In this document: positions 32,141 to 41,739 of the stretch, one piece after another
Numbering within the stretch: position 1 is the stretch's first letter
Layout: each line of letters opens with the position of its first letter
DNA from: Planctomycetota bacterium
GTDB lineage: Bacteria; Planctomycetota; UBA1135; UBA2386
DNA: 45,366 bases
Reading direction: 5' to 3'
NCBI GenBank assembly: GCA_028281765.1
Contig: JANQJF010000129.1
Location: 1-45,366 of the forward strand
Notes under the pieces: generated by a model
What the model was told of the DNA's origin: nothing
Seen by the model: the letters and a program-made list of their open reading frames with translations, nothing else
The model's database searches: none
Position numbers and translations under genes: made by a program

Positions 32141-35095
32141 TCAGCGGCCGACGTGGAAGTGCAGCAGGTCGCTCGCCGAGAGCAGGCCGAGCAGACCGCC
32201 GCCGGCGTCGAGCACGAACCAGCGGAAGAAGTACTCCTGCCCGAGCAACGCCGGATCGTTGGCGACGGCGAGCGACAGACCGATGCTGCCGTTCGCGCTC
32301 GTCGTCATCGCGAACGAGAACGACGGCGGCGCGATCGCGAGACCACACCCTTCCCAGCCGGCTTGCGGGAACAGGTTGAGCCCGAGCACGAACACCGCGG
32401 GGGAATTCGGTAGCGCCGAGACCAGCCCCGCGAAGAAGTTGCCGCCGACTTCCGGCAGACCGGTCGCGGTCGCGCGCGGAATACCGTTCGAACCCGGGCA
32501 GCCGGAGCCGAAGTTCTCGAGCAATGTGCCCTCGACCTGCGACAGCGGCATGACCCAGGGCTCGTAACCGCTCACGCCGTCGTCCGCAGTGAAGTAGACC
32601 TTGGACCCCGCGCGGTGCACCGAGCCCGGCGCCCCACCGGTCGCGCCCGGCCAGACGTCGGTGACGCGCATCGTGCCGGCGGCGGTCCCGTCCGACGTCC
32701 ACATCTCGCGACCGTGTACGCCGTCGTCCGCGGTGAAGGTCACGCGCGTGCCCTGGCCCATCGCGCGGAGCTCCGTCAGACCCGTGAGCGCACCGCTCGC
32801 CTGCGCGAAGTCGACGACGACCCAACGCGTGACTCCGTCCGTGGCCCAGAGCTGATCGCCGGACGTCCAGAACATCAGGTCACCCGCGGGAACGAGGGCT
32901 CCTTCGAATCCGGCAACCGCGAGCTGGGTACCCGCGACGGTGCCGTCGCTGCACCAGAGGTCGGGCGTGCCGACGAAGTCGTCGACTCCGAACCACGCCT
33001 TGCCCTGCCACGACACGAGCGAGAACGGGAAGTCGCCGTTGAAGTCGATCAGCTCGTACGTTCCCGCGACCGTTCCGTCGCTCGTCCAGAGCTTCCGCTC
33101 GAAGAACGAATCCGTCCGGACGTCCATGAACATGCGTCCGCCGGCGACGATCGAATCGTGGAACGACGTGCCGTCCGGCCCGGGATGAATGTCTGCCAGG
33201 AGCGTCGTCCCGGCCTGCGTGCCGTCGGTCTTCCACAGCTCCTGGCCGACCGCCGAGTGCGTAGCGACGAACAGCACGTCGTCCCCGATCCGCGAGAGCT
33301 TCTGCGGATACGCGGAGCTGACCAAATCGAGATCGATGGGTTGCGTCCCTGCCACCGTGCCGTCCGTGACCAGCAGTTCCCGCCCCATGCCGAGCAGGTT
33401 GGCAGCGAACAGCATCTTGTCGCCGAGCGGCGTGAACTCCCGCGGGAACGAATCGGAAGTGCCGGGAACCAAGTCGTAGAAGAGGTTCGTCGTGCCCGGC
33501 GTGCCTTGCGTGACCCACAGCTCGCGACCGGTCGCGACGGTGTCGACATTCATCCAGAGACGGCCGTTCCATTCGACGGCCTCGAACATCCGCGAACTGG
33601 CCGGACCCGGGTCGAGGTCGCCGAGCGGCACGGTGCCGGCCATCGTGCCGTCCGAGAAGAACGGTTCGCGGCCATTCACGCCGTCATTGGCCCAGAACAC
33701 GACGTCGCGCACGAACGTCGTGAACTGGTCGGGCCCCGAACTCGACGCGTCGACGTGGATGTCCCGCAGCATCGAGGTGCCGGCGGCGCTGCCGTCGGTC
33801 ACCCACGGCTCGCGGCCGTGTACGCCGTCGTCCGCGATGAAGAACAGCTGCGAGCCGAAGGCCGTAAGCGCGAACGGCCGGATCTCCGCGAGACCGTCCG
33901 GACGCACGTTCGCGACCATCCGGGTGTTCGCCGCGGTGCCGTCCGAACGCCAGACCTCCGCGCCGCGCGTTCCGTCGTCTGCAACGAAGAAGAGCTCCCC
34001 CTGGAACTCGACGGGATACTTCGGATCCGAACCCGTCGTGCCTGGACGGATGTCCAAGACGAGCTGCGTTCCGGCCGTCGTGCCGTCCGTGCGCCAGAGC
34101 TCGGGACCCTCGGTGCCCCAAGCCGGGAAGAACGCGAGCCCCGCTACGACGTAAAACCACTCGACCGTCTGGTTCGTGCCGCCGAGATGAATGTCGCGCA
34201 GCATGAACGTGCCCGCAGCCGTGCCGTCCGAAACGAACGGCTCCAGCCCGTTCACTCCATCACTCGCGCGGAACAGCACGCTCGCCCCGTACGCCGTCAG
34301 CGTGTCGGGAGCACCGAAGAACCCGCCGGCGACCAGCGTGGTGCCCGACGGCGTCCCGTCGGTGACCCAGAGCTCGCCTCCACTCGCGCCTATGGCGCCG
34401 AAGTAGGCGAGGTTTCCGACGACGACGGGCGGAGTCGGGGCCGAGTACGGCGCCGCCGGACCGACCTCGCCGGTCCCGGCTGTCGTGCCGTCACTCGCGT
34501 AGACCCGTGTGCCACCGGCGATGCCGTTCGCGAGGAAGAACGCGACATTCGGAGTCGCCGTGAACGCGAACGGGTTCGAAGGCGAACCACCGGGGACGAT
34601 GTCGCGCACGAGTTGCGTGCCGGCGACGGTACCGTCGGTCGACCACAGCTCGACGCCGCCCGATCCACCGTTCAGCGACTGCGCGGCGAACAAGTACGAG
34701 TTGCCGAGCTGCGCCCCACCCCAGCCGTTGCGAACAGGCAGCGCACGCGTCGTCGTGGCATCCGTCCAGTAGACCGGCCCTCCGACGCCCGCGCCGTAGA
34801 CGACGCCCCCGCCGACCGGCTCGATGAGAAGCGGCGACGACCACACGGAGCCGGGCGACACGTCCTCGATGAGGTGCGTGCCGGCACTCGTGCCATCGGT
34901 CACCCACAGCTCTTCGCCGTGTAGCCGGTCGTTGCCCGGGAAGAACAGACGATTGCCGTCCGCGGTCGCCCACGCGCGAACCGCGCCGGAGGCGCCAGGG
35001 ATCGGCGTCGCGAGGATGTCGTCGAGCAGCTGCTGCGACGCGAGCGGTGACGCAGCGAGCGCCAAGAAGAGAGTCGACGAGAGTGTCGGATGCAT
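32141..35095 (-). CDS. Exported ELWxxDGT-repeat protein
   Basis: 984 residues. Signal peptide ends near residue 21 (ASQ). About 15-17 tandem units of roughly 45-55 residues follow, each with the hallmark ELWVTDGTSAGT-like phrase (variants EPFVSDGTAAGT, EVWRSDGTAANT, RVYASDGTTAGT); this matches the described ELWxxDGT repeat. The pattern of strand-turn-strand units with a conserved Asp-Gly-Thr turn suggests a beta-propeller or solenoid. The last 115 residues are the shared C-terminal module (FGSGCPGSNGIP, GCGLAIAPP, QEYFFRWFVLDAGGG). The repeats are highly similar to each other, which is consistent with unequal exchange. Function: cell-surface or extracellular; not known further. Confidence 0.9.
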   Translation of the reverse strand: MHPTLSSTLFLALAASPLASQQLLDDILATPIPGASGAVRAWATADGNRLFFPGNDRLHGEELWVTDGTSAGTHLIEDVSPGSVWSSPLLIEPVGGGVVYGAGVGGPVYWTDATTTRALPVRNGWGGAQLGNSYLFAAQSLNGGSGGVELWSTDGTVAGTQLVRDIVPGGSPSNPFAFTATPNVAFFLANGIAGGTRVYASDGTTAGTGEVGPAAPYSAPTPPVVVGNLAYFGAIGASGGELWVTDGTPSGTTLVAGGFFGAPDTLTAYGASVLFRASDGVNGLEPFVSDGTAAGTFMLRDIHLGGTNQTVEWFYVVAGLAFFPAWGTEGPELWRTDGTTAGTQLVLDIRPGTTGSDPKYPVEFQGELFFVADDGTRGAEVWRSDGTAANTRMVANVRPDGLAEIRPFALTAFGSQLFFIADDGVHGREPWVTDGSAAGTSMLRDIHVDASSSGPDQFTTFVRDVVFWANDGVNGREPFFSDGTMAGTVPLGDLDPGPASSRMFEAVEWNGRLWMNVDTVATGRELWVTQGTPGTTNLFYDLVPGTSDSFPREFTPLGDKMLFAANLLGMGRELLVTDGTVAGTQPIDLDLVSSAYPQKLSRIGDDVLFVATHSAVGQELWKTDGTQAGTTLLADIHPGPDGTSFHDSIVAGGRMFMDVRTDSFFERKLWTSDGTVAGTYELIDFNGDFPFSLVSWQGKAWFGVDDFVGTPDLWCSDGTVAGTQLAVAGFEGALVPAGDLMFWTSGDQLWATDGVTRWVVVDFAQASGALTGLTELRAMGQGTRVTFTADDGVHGREMWTSDGTAAGTMRVTDVWPGATGGAPGSVHRAGSKVYFTADDGVSGYEPWVMPLSQVEGTLLENFGSGCPGSNGIPRATATGLPEVGGNFFAGLVSALPNSPAVFVLGLNLFPQAGWEGCGLAIAPPSFSFAMTTSANGSIGLSLAVANDPALLGQEYFFRWFVLDAGGGLLGLLSASDLLHFHVGR

Positions 35096-35145
35096 TGGCA
35101 GGTTCTTCCCGTGGTTTCGAGCCCCGCGGGAATCCTACCAGAACG

Positions 35146-36486
35146 TCAGAGCTGTAGCCCGTTCGTGCAGTCGGCGGGCAGCGCATCGAGACACATTTCC
35201 TGCAGCCGCCGTCGCACGTCGACGTCCTGTTCCGACGTGAACACGTACATCTTCCACAGACGGGGATACGCGTCCGTCAGATCCTGGAGCCGCGCGACGT
35301 GCGTGCCGAACTTCGACAGCTCGAGGATTCGGTCGCCGGAGCCCGGGAAGCGCACGAGGGTGCGCGCTTCCTTGAGCTGCATGCGGCGCGCGGGGCAGTA
35401 CATCGTGATGTCGAGGTCACGACCGAACCGCTTCTTCGCGGCCGTCTCCATCTCGCGTTCCCACGCGTAGCGGGCCTCGGGTTTGCCGCGCTCGAAGTAG
35501 GTCGACAGCAGCTCGTCCTGCACGGACTCGTTGAGATAGAAGGGCAACACGAGCACGCGCTTCGGCAGCTCGCGACGCCGGAAGCGCCGCGCGAAGCGCT
35601 GCAGTCGGTCCTGCGATTCCGCCTCGCCGGTCTCGGCGCGCTCGAGGCGATCCAGGAGCGTCTCGTCGGTGCTGTGCTGGAGCTCTTCTGCAGTCAACGC
35701 ACCGTGCCGGAGCGCGATCTCGACCATTCGCGCGAGCAACGCCCCGGCCGCGATCTTCGCATGGTGGTAGTAGACGCGCTCGGAGAAGTGATAGCGGATG
35801 TCGAGAACGCGCATCAGCTCCGACACGATGTCTTCACGCAGCATGCCCTGCTTCTCGCAGTCGACGAACATCCGCTCGGACTCTCTGTCGACGCGAAAGT
35901 ACTCACGCACGCGGTTGTCGTACTGCAGCGTGAGACCCGTGTAGTACGCGTCGCGACGCAGGTAGTCGAGAAGATCGGCGTCGATCGTGTCCGACAGGAC
36001 CTGCTTGCAGAACGCCGGCATGCCCGCGCCTTCTCCGGTCAAAATCGCGAGGACCTCGTCCCGCACGCCGAGCGACTCGAGCACGCTGCCGACCTCGGTG
36101 TCGCCGAGCATCGCCCGGAACCGCGCCGGAACGTCGTGCCGCTCGAGCAGCCCGGTCTGGTCTTCGATGTTGTGCCCGAACGGGATGTGTGTGATGTCGT
36201 GCAGCATCGCAGCGAAGCGCAGCACGCGGACCTCGTCCGGAGTCACCGCGCGGCAGCCCGCGGGATCGCGCTCGGCGTTGCGGTTCACGGCTCGCAGCAG
36301 GCGCCCGGCCATGTGCGCGGTCCCGATACTGTGCTCGAACCGCGTGTGCATGGCCCCGGGGAAGACGAGGTACGCCGTGCCGAGCTGCTTGACGCCACGC
36401 AGGCGCTGGAACTGCGCCGTGTCGAGGATACGCGTCTCTTCGCGCGTGAGCTCGATGTCGCCTTGTACGGGGTCACGAACGATCAT
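35146..36486 (-). CDS. HD superfamily phosphohydrolase (COG1078/dGTPase-like)
   Basis: 446 residues starting MIVRDPVQGDIEL, which matches the normal N-terminus of the family; a longer open frame upstream is not used. HD-domain metal ligands: HTRFEHSIGTAHMA (about 47-60), MLHDITHIPFGHNIED (about 95-110), and SDTIDADLLDYLRRDAYYTG (Asp ligand). The SAMHD1/YwfO-like arrangement indicates nucleotide triphosphohydrolase activity, of uncertain substrate. There is no Shine-Dalgarno sequence in the short leader, and a terminator-like hairpin ends just 15 bp before the start. Confidence 0.92.
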   Translation of the reverse strand: MIVRDPVQGDIELTREETRILDTAQFQRLRGVKQLGTAYLVFPGAMHTRFEHSIGTAHMAGRLLRAVNRNAERDPAGCRAVTPDEVRVLRFAAMLHDITHIPFGHNIEDQTGLLERHDVPARFRAMLGDTEVGSVLESLGVRDEVLAILTGEGAGMPAFCKQVLSDTIDADLLDYLRRDAYYTGLTLQYDNRVREYFRVDRESERMFVDCEKQGMLREDIVSELMRVLDIRYHFSERVYYHHAKIAAGALLARMVEIALRHGALTAEELQHSTDETLLDRLERAETGEAESQDRLQRFARRFRRRELPKRVLVLPFYLNESVQDELLSTYFERGKPEARYAWEREMETAAKKRFGRDLDITMYCPARRMQLKEARTLVRFPGSGDRILELSKFGTHVARLQDLTDAYPRLWKMYVFTSEQDVDVRRRLQEMCLDALPADCTNGLQL

Positions 36487-36497
36487 GAGTAGCGACC

Positions 36498-36535
36498 CAA
36501 TAAAAGGAGCCGCGACTGGCAACGCCAGCCACGGC
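36498..36535 (-). terminator. Terminator-like hairpin immediately before the HD phosphohydrolase
   Basis: On the minus strand a 12-bp stem (36509-36535, two G-U pairs, 3-nt loop GTT) is followed by TCCTTTTATT. That is the form of an intrinsic terminator for the upstream gene at 36728-38656. Its T-run ends about 14 nt before the next ATG, so it may instead act as an attenuator. The TTTATT could also serve as a minus-10 element. Confidence 0.6.
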
Positions 36536-36727
36536 CCCCCCACACAACAAAGAAAGATGCCGACACCCCGCGGACGCTAGGTGCCGTCGAAGAAGGGTAC
36601 GCAGGAAACGGGGAGCGGCCACTCGACGGGTGGCTGCGCATCGTGCCGGCACCGGAGCGCGCGATGGCAGGGGGAGGTCGCGAGTCTCGGATCGGGACTT
36701 TCGATGTTCGAGCTGCGGGCGCCAAAC

Positions 36728-38656
36728 TCACCCTGGGGGCAGCACGAGCTCGACGCTTACGAGGCCGCCCTCGCGCACGTCGACGAATCGCTCGGTGACG
36801 ACGTCGGCTCCACGCCGCACACCAAACCGCCAGCGCGTCGGATGGAGGAGCGTCCACTCCATGCGACCGTCTTCACCGCTGGTCTGAGGCCGTCGAAAGC
36901 GGCGGTACCAAGGCGGGCGTGGTTCCGGGACACCGAAGACGGGCACCGCCGGCGCGGGCCGGCCTTCCGCGTCCTTCACGAGGACGGAAACTCTGCCCAG
37001 CTCCGGGACCCGCAGAAGGACGTCGACCTCGTCTTGATCGACCGTCAGCAGAGAGCTCGCGGCGCTCCAGATCTCGCCGCTCTCGGGGCGGGCGTCGGCC
37101 ACGACGAAGCAGCGAGTCCCCGGTGCGACCGGACCGAACCGAAAGCGCTCCTTCTCGATCGACAGATCCGGGACGGAGCCGCTGGATGTGCGCGTCCCCC
37201 CGGCGTCCAGCACGCGCGTCCACCGGAGGTCGAAGTCCTCTTCCGGCTCCCCCGCCGCGGTCACGACTCGCCCTGTCACGTAACACCCGGACAGCTCGAG
37301 CGCCGAAAGCAGGACTGACACGTTCGTGTCACCCGCGCGAAGACCCGAACGCTCGACGCGCAGTTCCGTCGCGTCGTTCCGCGGACACACGGTCAGCCGC
37401 CACGGCGTGCCGGGGTGCACGTCTTCGAATCGAAACGACCCCGTCTCGCTCGAAGTCACGGCGTCGACGACCCCGAAGAGTTTGCGGACGTCCATATCCA
37501 TCGGATGGACCGAGTCGACGTCGGGTCGCAAGTAGACATGCACGCCGGGCACCGGCATGCCATCGGGACGCGTGATCGTGCCCGCGATCTCCGACGCGGG
37601 AGCGGAACGCAACGTCACGTTCTCGACGGGTCGATCCGTCGTCACCGCGAACTCGCGCACCATCGACGGCAGGCGCCGATCCGGATTCCAGACCGCCGCG
37701 TACTCGCCCGGCTTCGGCAGCGTCAACTCGAACGCACCGTCCTTGCCGACCTTCACCGTACCCTTCCAGTTGTCGACGCGGAATCCGGTCCCGTCATCCA
37801 TCGTCGACCACGCCCGAACGACCCCGAGACCACGATCCGCACCCTCGGAAGCGACGACACCCCGCAACGTGAAGCCGCCGGGGAAACGCAGCACGATCTC
37901 GTGGTCCGATTCGTCGGAGATCGTGTCGAACCGCACGGGGAACGTCGACACCTCGCCCTTCTCCGCGCGAATCGAGTAGAGCCCGCCCGGGCCAACGTCG
38001 AGCTCGAATCGCCCGTCGCGATCCGTCGACACCCTGTCGGGCACCATCCGGGGACCTCCGAACCGGCCACCCGAGCGACTCACGTCCACGGCCGCTCCCG
38101 AGACCGGCGTGTCGACGCCTTCGACCACCACGCCGCGCACCATGATCGGTCGATGCAACGTCACGACCTGACGCGCGCCCGGCCGACCGACTCGCACGGT
38201 ACCGCTCCGACCGACACCGTCCTTCTCCGCCCAGATCCGCAGGCCGTCCTCGTACTCGAACCGCCACACTCCGTCCGCAGCCGTCCAACCGTCCCTCGTG
38301 ACCGCATCGACGCCGGGCGCGCGGACCGATCGGTCGAACTTCGCGCCGCGCCAGGCGACGAGCCGACACGCAGCGACAGGCTTGGCGAAATCGTCGACGA
38401 CGAGCACCTCCGACCAAGCCGGTCCATGTGCACCCGCGGCCTCCGAGTCCGCCGGTTCCCCGGTGACGTCTTCGCCAGCTGGCCCCGGCACGGGCTCCCT
38501 TTCGCTCGAATCCGCAGAAGACTCGGGAGCAGCACCGGTCGTCTGGACAGGATCGACGCGCGGTAGATCCGGGTCGGAGTCCTGCTCTCTCGACAGCAAC
38601 CACAAGACCAATGCGCAAACCGTGAGCGCGGCCAACCAGACGAGTCGTGAGGGCAT
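36728..38656 (-). CDS. Membrane-anchored protein with carboxypeptidase-regulatory-like (Ig-fold) domains
   Basis: 642 residues from MPSRLVWLAALTVCALVLWLL; an ATG at 38671 would add five residues, but GGAG lies 9 nt before the chosen start. One N-terminal membrane segment (about 5-22) and an acidic linker (to about 85) are followed by several beta-sandwich units of the CarboxypepD_reg-like kind, each with a conserved turn: GVVVEGVDTPVSGAAVDV, DGRFELDVGPGGLYSIRA, IAGTITRPDGMPVPGVHVYL, SVLVKDAEGRPAPAVPVFG. Such chains occur in planctomycetal membrane proteins, including those fused to sigma factors. It lies in the same neighbourhood as a broken sigma gene, but no direct link is shown. Confidence 0.75.
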   Translation of the reverse strand: MPSRLVWLAALTVCALVLWLLSREQDSDPDLPRVDPVQTTGAAPESSADSSEREPVPGPAGEDVTGEPADSEAAGAHGPAWSEVLVVDDFAKPVAACRLVAWRGAKFDRSVRAPGVDAVTRDGWTAADGVWRFEYEDGLRIWAEKDGVGRSGTVRVGRPGARQVVTLHRPIMVRGVVVEGVDTPVSGAAVDVSRSGGRFGGPRMVPDRVSTDRDGRFELDVGPGGLYSIRAEKGEVSTFPVRFDTISDESDHEIVLRFPGGFTLRGVVASEGADRGLGVVRAWSTMDDGTGFRVDNWKGTVKVGKDGAFELTLPKPGEYAAVWNPDRRLPSMVREFAVTTDRPVENVTLRSAPASEIAGTITRPDGMPVPGVHVYLRPDVDSVHPMDMDVRKLFGVVDAVTSSETGSFRFEDVHPGTPWRLTVCPRNDATELRVERSGLRAGDTNVSVLLSALELSGCYVTGRVVTAAGEPEEDFDLRWTRVLDAGGTRTSSGSVPDLSIEKERFRFGPVAPGTRCFVVADARPESGEIWSAASSLLTVDQDEVDVLLRVPELGRVSVLVKDAEGRPAPAVPVFGVPEPRPPWYRRFRRPQTSGEDGRMEWTLLHPTRWRFGVRRGADVVTERFVDVREGGLVSVELVLPPG

Positions 38657-38687
38657 CGAACGGTTCTCCATCGCGAGTGCGATGCAG

Positions 38688-38788
38688 TCTAGTGTGGTGG
38701 CAGTGAAGTTCCTTCTCGATGTCGGCGAGGCATGCGCGTCGTTCGCAAGGCGCTGCGACGACTCGGCTTGTCGGTGGACAAGTTGAGG
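38688..38788. repeat. Dispersed repeat, copy 1
   Basis: About 101 bp homologous to 45267-45366. The last 46 nt (38743-38788) differ at 3 positions; the earlier half is looser and includes a 1-nt length change. It contains the hairpin CTTGTC-GGTG-GACAAG at 38767-38782. Placed between the membrane-protein gene and the 3' end of the kinase gene. Confidence 0.8.
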
Positions 38789-38887
38789 AGCAGCAACGCC
38801 GCGAACGCCGTGCAGGGCCGGCGACATTGAGAAGAGACTTCGCTGCCGCCGCACTCACACCTGACGCCGAGTCAGTGAGCGCCCTCG

Positions 38888-41668
38888 TCAGCGCATCCGT
38901 GCGCGCAAGACTCCGAAGTCCACTCGGTGCCGCACCGAACCCAACGCCTTCGCCCCGTCAACCCGCTGACCGTCGTCGAAGCCGGCCTCCACGGCCTTCT
39001 GCAAACCCCGCACGGCCGAATCACCGAACCCGGCCGCACCCTCAACTCCCGCGATATCCGCACAGCTCACCGCGAACTGGAACCAGAGATCGCCGTTGGG
39101 CTCGCCCGCCGAACGCACGATGCCGTACAGGTAGTCGACACTCGGTACTCGAGACCCGTTGCCGATTCCGGTCCGCACCTGCAGCAACCGAAACATCGGC
39201 AACAGATTCTTCGCGCCACGGTCGCCGGCCGCGGCGAGCTCCGTCATGGCCTGCACCGCGGCGTCCGAGTGTGGCCGCGCCTCGGCACGTCGCTCGAGTT
39301 CGACGAACGCCGACGCGCAGTTGTGACGGTTGATCGCGCACCGCAGCGCGACGCTGCGATCGCCCGGCAGCATGGCGACGAGCTCGGTCATCTCGTGCAC
39401 CCCTCGCTCGAGCCAGCCTACGGCGTCGCCGGAGCGATCTTGCAGCAGCAACGCACCGCCGACGATGTCGTAGGCCATCGCCAGGCGTTTCCGCCATGCG
39501 GTACGCCAAGGCTGCTCCCGACACAGTCGCGCGAACACCTCGACCGAACGAAGCGCGTGACGCTCGGCCTGCTCGCCACGACCGACACCATACTCCAGGT
39601 GCGCGAGGTTGGTCTGCACGATCCCGAGACGGAAGCGGTGTATCGGACGAGGCACGTCGGCAACCAAGTCGGACAGCACTTGCTCCGCACGCTCGAAGTC
39701 TCGCAGCGCATCCGCGTCGCGATCTGCGTCGTGATGAAGCATCGCCCGCAAACCACGGCTCTCGCCAGAGGCCAATCGTGCCCGCGCGTCGCCGTCCGGC
39801 GAGATCCCGAGCAGGTCATCGGCCACGTCGCACGCCCGTTCCGCCGCCGCGAACGCGTCCTCGGCACGACCCGCGCGACGCAACAGGTTCGCGCGGTTGT
39901 GCAAAGCCTGACGGCGCATGACGAGCAAGTCGCCCGCATCGACGCGTTCGTCCACGGGGGCTCGATCGAGCAGCAGCAGGACCTCGTCGAGCAACTCCAG
40001 CGCGCCTTCGCCACCGAGTGAGGAACGGTCGACTAGCAGGTCTACCAACGCGGCGAGGACAACGCCGTCGCCGGGCGCACGCTCGAGCCGTTCGCGCATC
40101 CACGCCTCGGCCGCGTCGCCGAGCCGCTTCGCGTCCTCCACACGACCGAGTTCGAATCGCAGCGACGCGAGCTGCCGCTGCAAGAGAGCGCGCTGGAACA
40201 AGACGTCGACGTCGTCCGGCTTGTCCGGCACCAGCCGATCGTACATCGCGAGGGAACGCGCCAACACGTCCTCGCGGATCGCCCCCATGCCCGGCACGTC
40301 GCGAAGCTCTTGGTCGGCGACGGTCGCCGCCAGACCGACGATCGCTTCCTGCGCGTCGCCGAATCGCGCCTCGGCCCGCTCCAGCGCGCGCGAGATCCTC
40401 GCGTTCGCGACCCCGAGCACGATCGGTAGCGCAACGAGGAACGCCACCGTCGCCGCCAGCGCCACCGCGTGCGCGGGGCGACGGCGCGCCCAACGTCTTA
40501 GCTGCAGGACCGGTCCAGCCGGCCTCGCCAGGATCGGGCGCGACTCGACGACCGCCTGGAGATCGGCCGAAAACTCGGTCGCCGACGCGTATCGCTGCTC
40601 GGGGTCGCGCTCCATCGCCTTCGCGAGCACCGTCGCGAGGTCGCGGGGCATCGCGCGGTTGCGCGCGGTCAGCCGCGGAAGCTGTCCATCGAGGATCGAG
40701 GCGCGCAATCGCTCCGGATCGGAGACGTCGAACGGCGGACGCAGCGTCGCGAGCTCGACCAGCGTCGCAGCCAGCCCGTAGACGTCGGTCCTTCGATCGA
40801 CCTCGACTCCGCGCACCTGTTCGGGGGCCATGTACGGCAGCGAGCCGACCATCGCGCCAGTCCGCGTCACCTGCAGATCCTCACCGTCCTGCCGCGCGAG
40901 GCCGAAGTCGAACAACCGCACGCGCCCGTCACGCCCGAGCAGCAGGTTGCTCGGCTTGACGTCGCGATGCAGCACGCCCGCGCAGTGCGCGTGATCGAGC
41001 GCCGCTGCGACATCGCGACCGAGCGAGATGCAGATCTCGATCCACGAGCTGCCGCGCAACAGATCCGAGGATTGGTCGACCACCCCGCCCTCGTCTTCAC
41101 CCAGCTCGTCGACGAGCGCGGCTCGGAGGTCACGTCCCGTGAGCTCGGCGGGATCGCGGCCGCGCAGACGGTTCAACAGCTGTGCCAACGACGCACCGGC
41201 GACGTGCTGCATCGCGAACCACGGCGCACCCTGCTCTTCGCCGGAGCCGAAGACCGGCACGATGCCCGGGTGCGACAAGCGCGCGAGCGTTTCGACCTCA
41301 CGCCGGAAGCGGGCTCGCGCATCGCGAAAGTGAAGCAGTTCCGGTCGAATCGTCTTGATCGCGACGTCGCGCTCGAGATCCTCCTGAACCGCACGGTAGA
41401 CCACGCCCATACCGCCGCCGCCGAGTCGCCCGACGACCCGATACGGACCGAAACGAGACGGCATCGCGGGCTCCGCGTCGGAGTCGTCCAGCAATCCGGT
41501 CTTCTGCAGAAGTTCGAAGCGACGACGCACGAGCAACGCGAGGTCCGGGTGCTCTCGACAGAACTCTTCGATGGCGTTCGGTCCCGACTCCTCGACCTCC
41601 GCGAGGCAAGCCGCGATCAACGCGTCGGTGCGTTCATCGTCGACTGGATCGGAAGGGAACTCGCTCAT
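38888..41668 (-). CDS. Planctomycetal Ser/Thr protein kinase with C-terminal helical repeat region
   Basis: 926 residues from MSEFPSDPVDDER (GGTGAG about 6 nt upstream). Residues 1-70: a helical N-terminal domain common in planctomycetal kinases. Kinase domain (about 74-360): GGGGMGVVYRA (83-93), VAIK (Lys105), HRDVKPSN (234-241), DFGLAR (254-259), SLPYMAPEQ. An insertion of about 45 residues sits in the lobe hinge region. A membrane segment (about 410-433) precedes a long helical, TPR-like region. An active kinase is expected. The divergent ECF sigma gene lies 71 bp away, a pairing known in Planctomycetes, so the kinase may control that sigma factor. Confidence 0.93.
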   Translation of the reverse strand: MSEFPSDPVDDERTDALIAACLAEVEESGPNAIEEFCREHPDLALLVRRRFELLQKTGLLDDSDAEPAMPSRFGPYRVVGRLGGGGMGVVYRAVQEDLERDVAIKTIRPELLHFRDARARFRREVETLARLSHPGIVPVFGSGEEQGAPWFAMQHVAGASLAQLLNRLRGRDPAELTGRDLRAALVDELGEDEGGVVDQSSDLLRGSSWIEICISLGRDVAAALDHAHCAGVLHRDVKPSNLLLGRDGRVRLFDFGLARQDGEDLQVTRTGAMVGSLPYMAPEQVRGVEVDRRTDVYGLAATLVELATLRPPFDVSDPERLRASILDGQLPRLTARNRAMPRDLATVLAKAMERDPEQRYASATEFSADLQAVVESRPILARPAGPVLQLRRWARRRPAHAVALAATVAFLVALPIVLGVANARISRALERAEARFGDAQEAIVGLAATVADQELRDVPGMGAIREDVLARSLAMYDRLVPDKPDDVDVLFQRALLQRQLASLRFELGRVEDAKRLGDAAEAWMRERLERAPGDGVVLAALVDLLVDRSSLGGEGALELLDEVLLLLDRAPVDERVDAGDLLVMRRQALHNRANLLRRAGRAEDAFAAAERACDVADDLLGISPDGDARARLASGESRGLRAMLHHDADRDADALRDFERAEQVLSDLVADVPRPIHRFRLGIVQTNLAHLEYGVGRGEQAERHALRSVEVFARLCREQPWRTAWRKRLAMAYDIVGGALLLQDRSGDAVGWLERGVHEMTELVAMLPGDRSVALRCAINRHNCASAFVELERRAEARPHSDAAVQAMTELAAAGDRGAKNLLPMFRLLQVRTGIGNGSRVPSVDYLYGIVRSAGEPNGDLWFQFAVSCADIAGVEGAAGFGDSAVRGLQKAVEAGFDDGQRVDGAKALGSVRHRVDFGVLRARMR

Positions 41669-41739
41669 GAGGAACTCACCGGTCTGAACCAGGAGAACGC
41701 GCACGTCGATGCTACCATCCCTCTCGCGAAACGATCTCC

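Noticed and set aside
32615..34924. 769-residue open frame antisense to the ELWxxDGT gene.
   Set aside because: It mirrors the repeats of the real gene, has no domain or signal peptide, and has the composition of a shadow frame.
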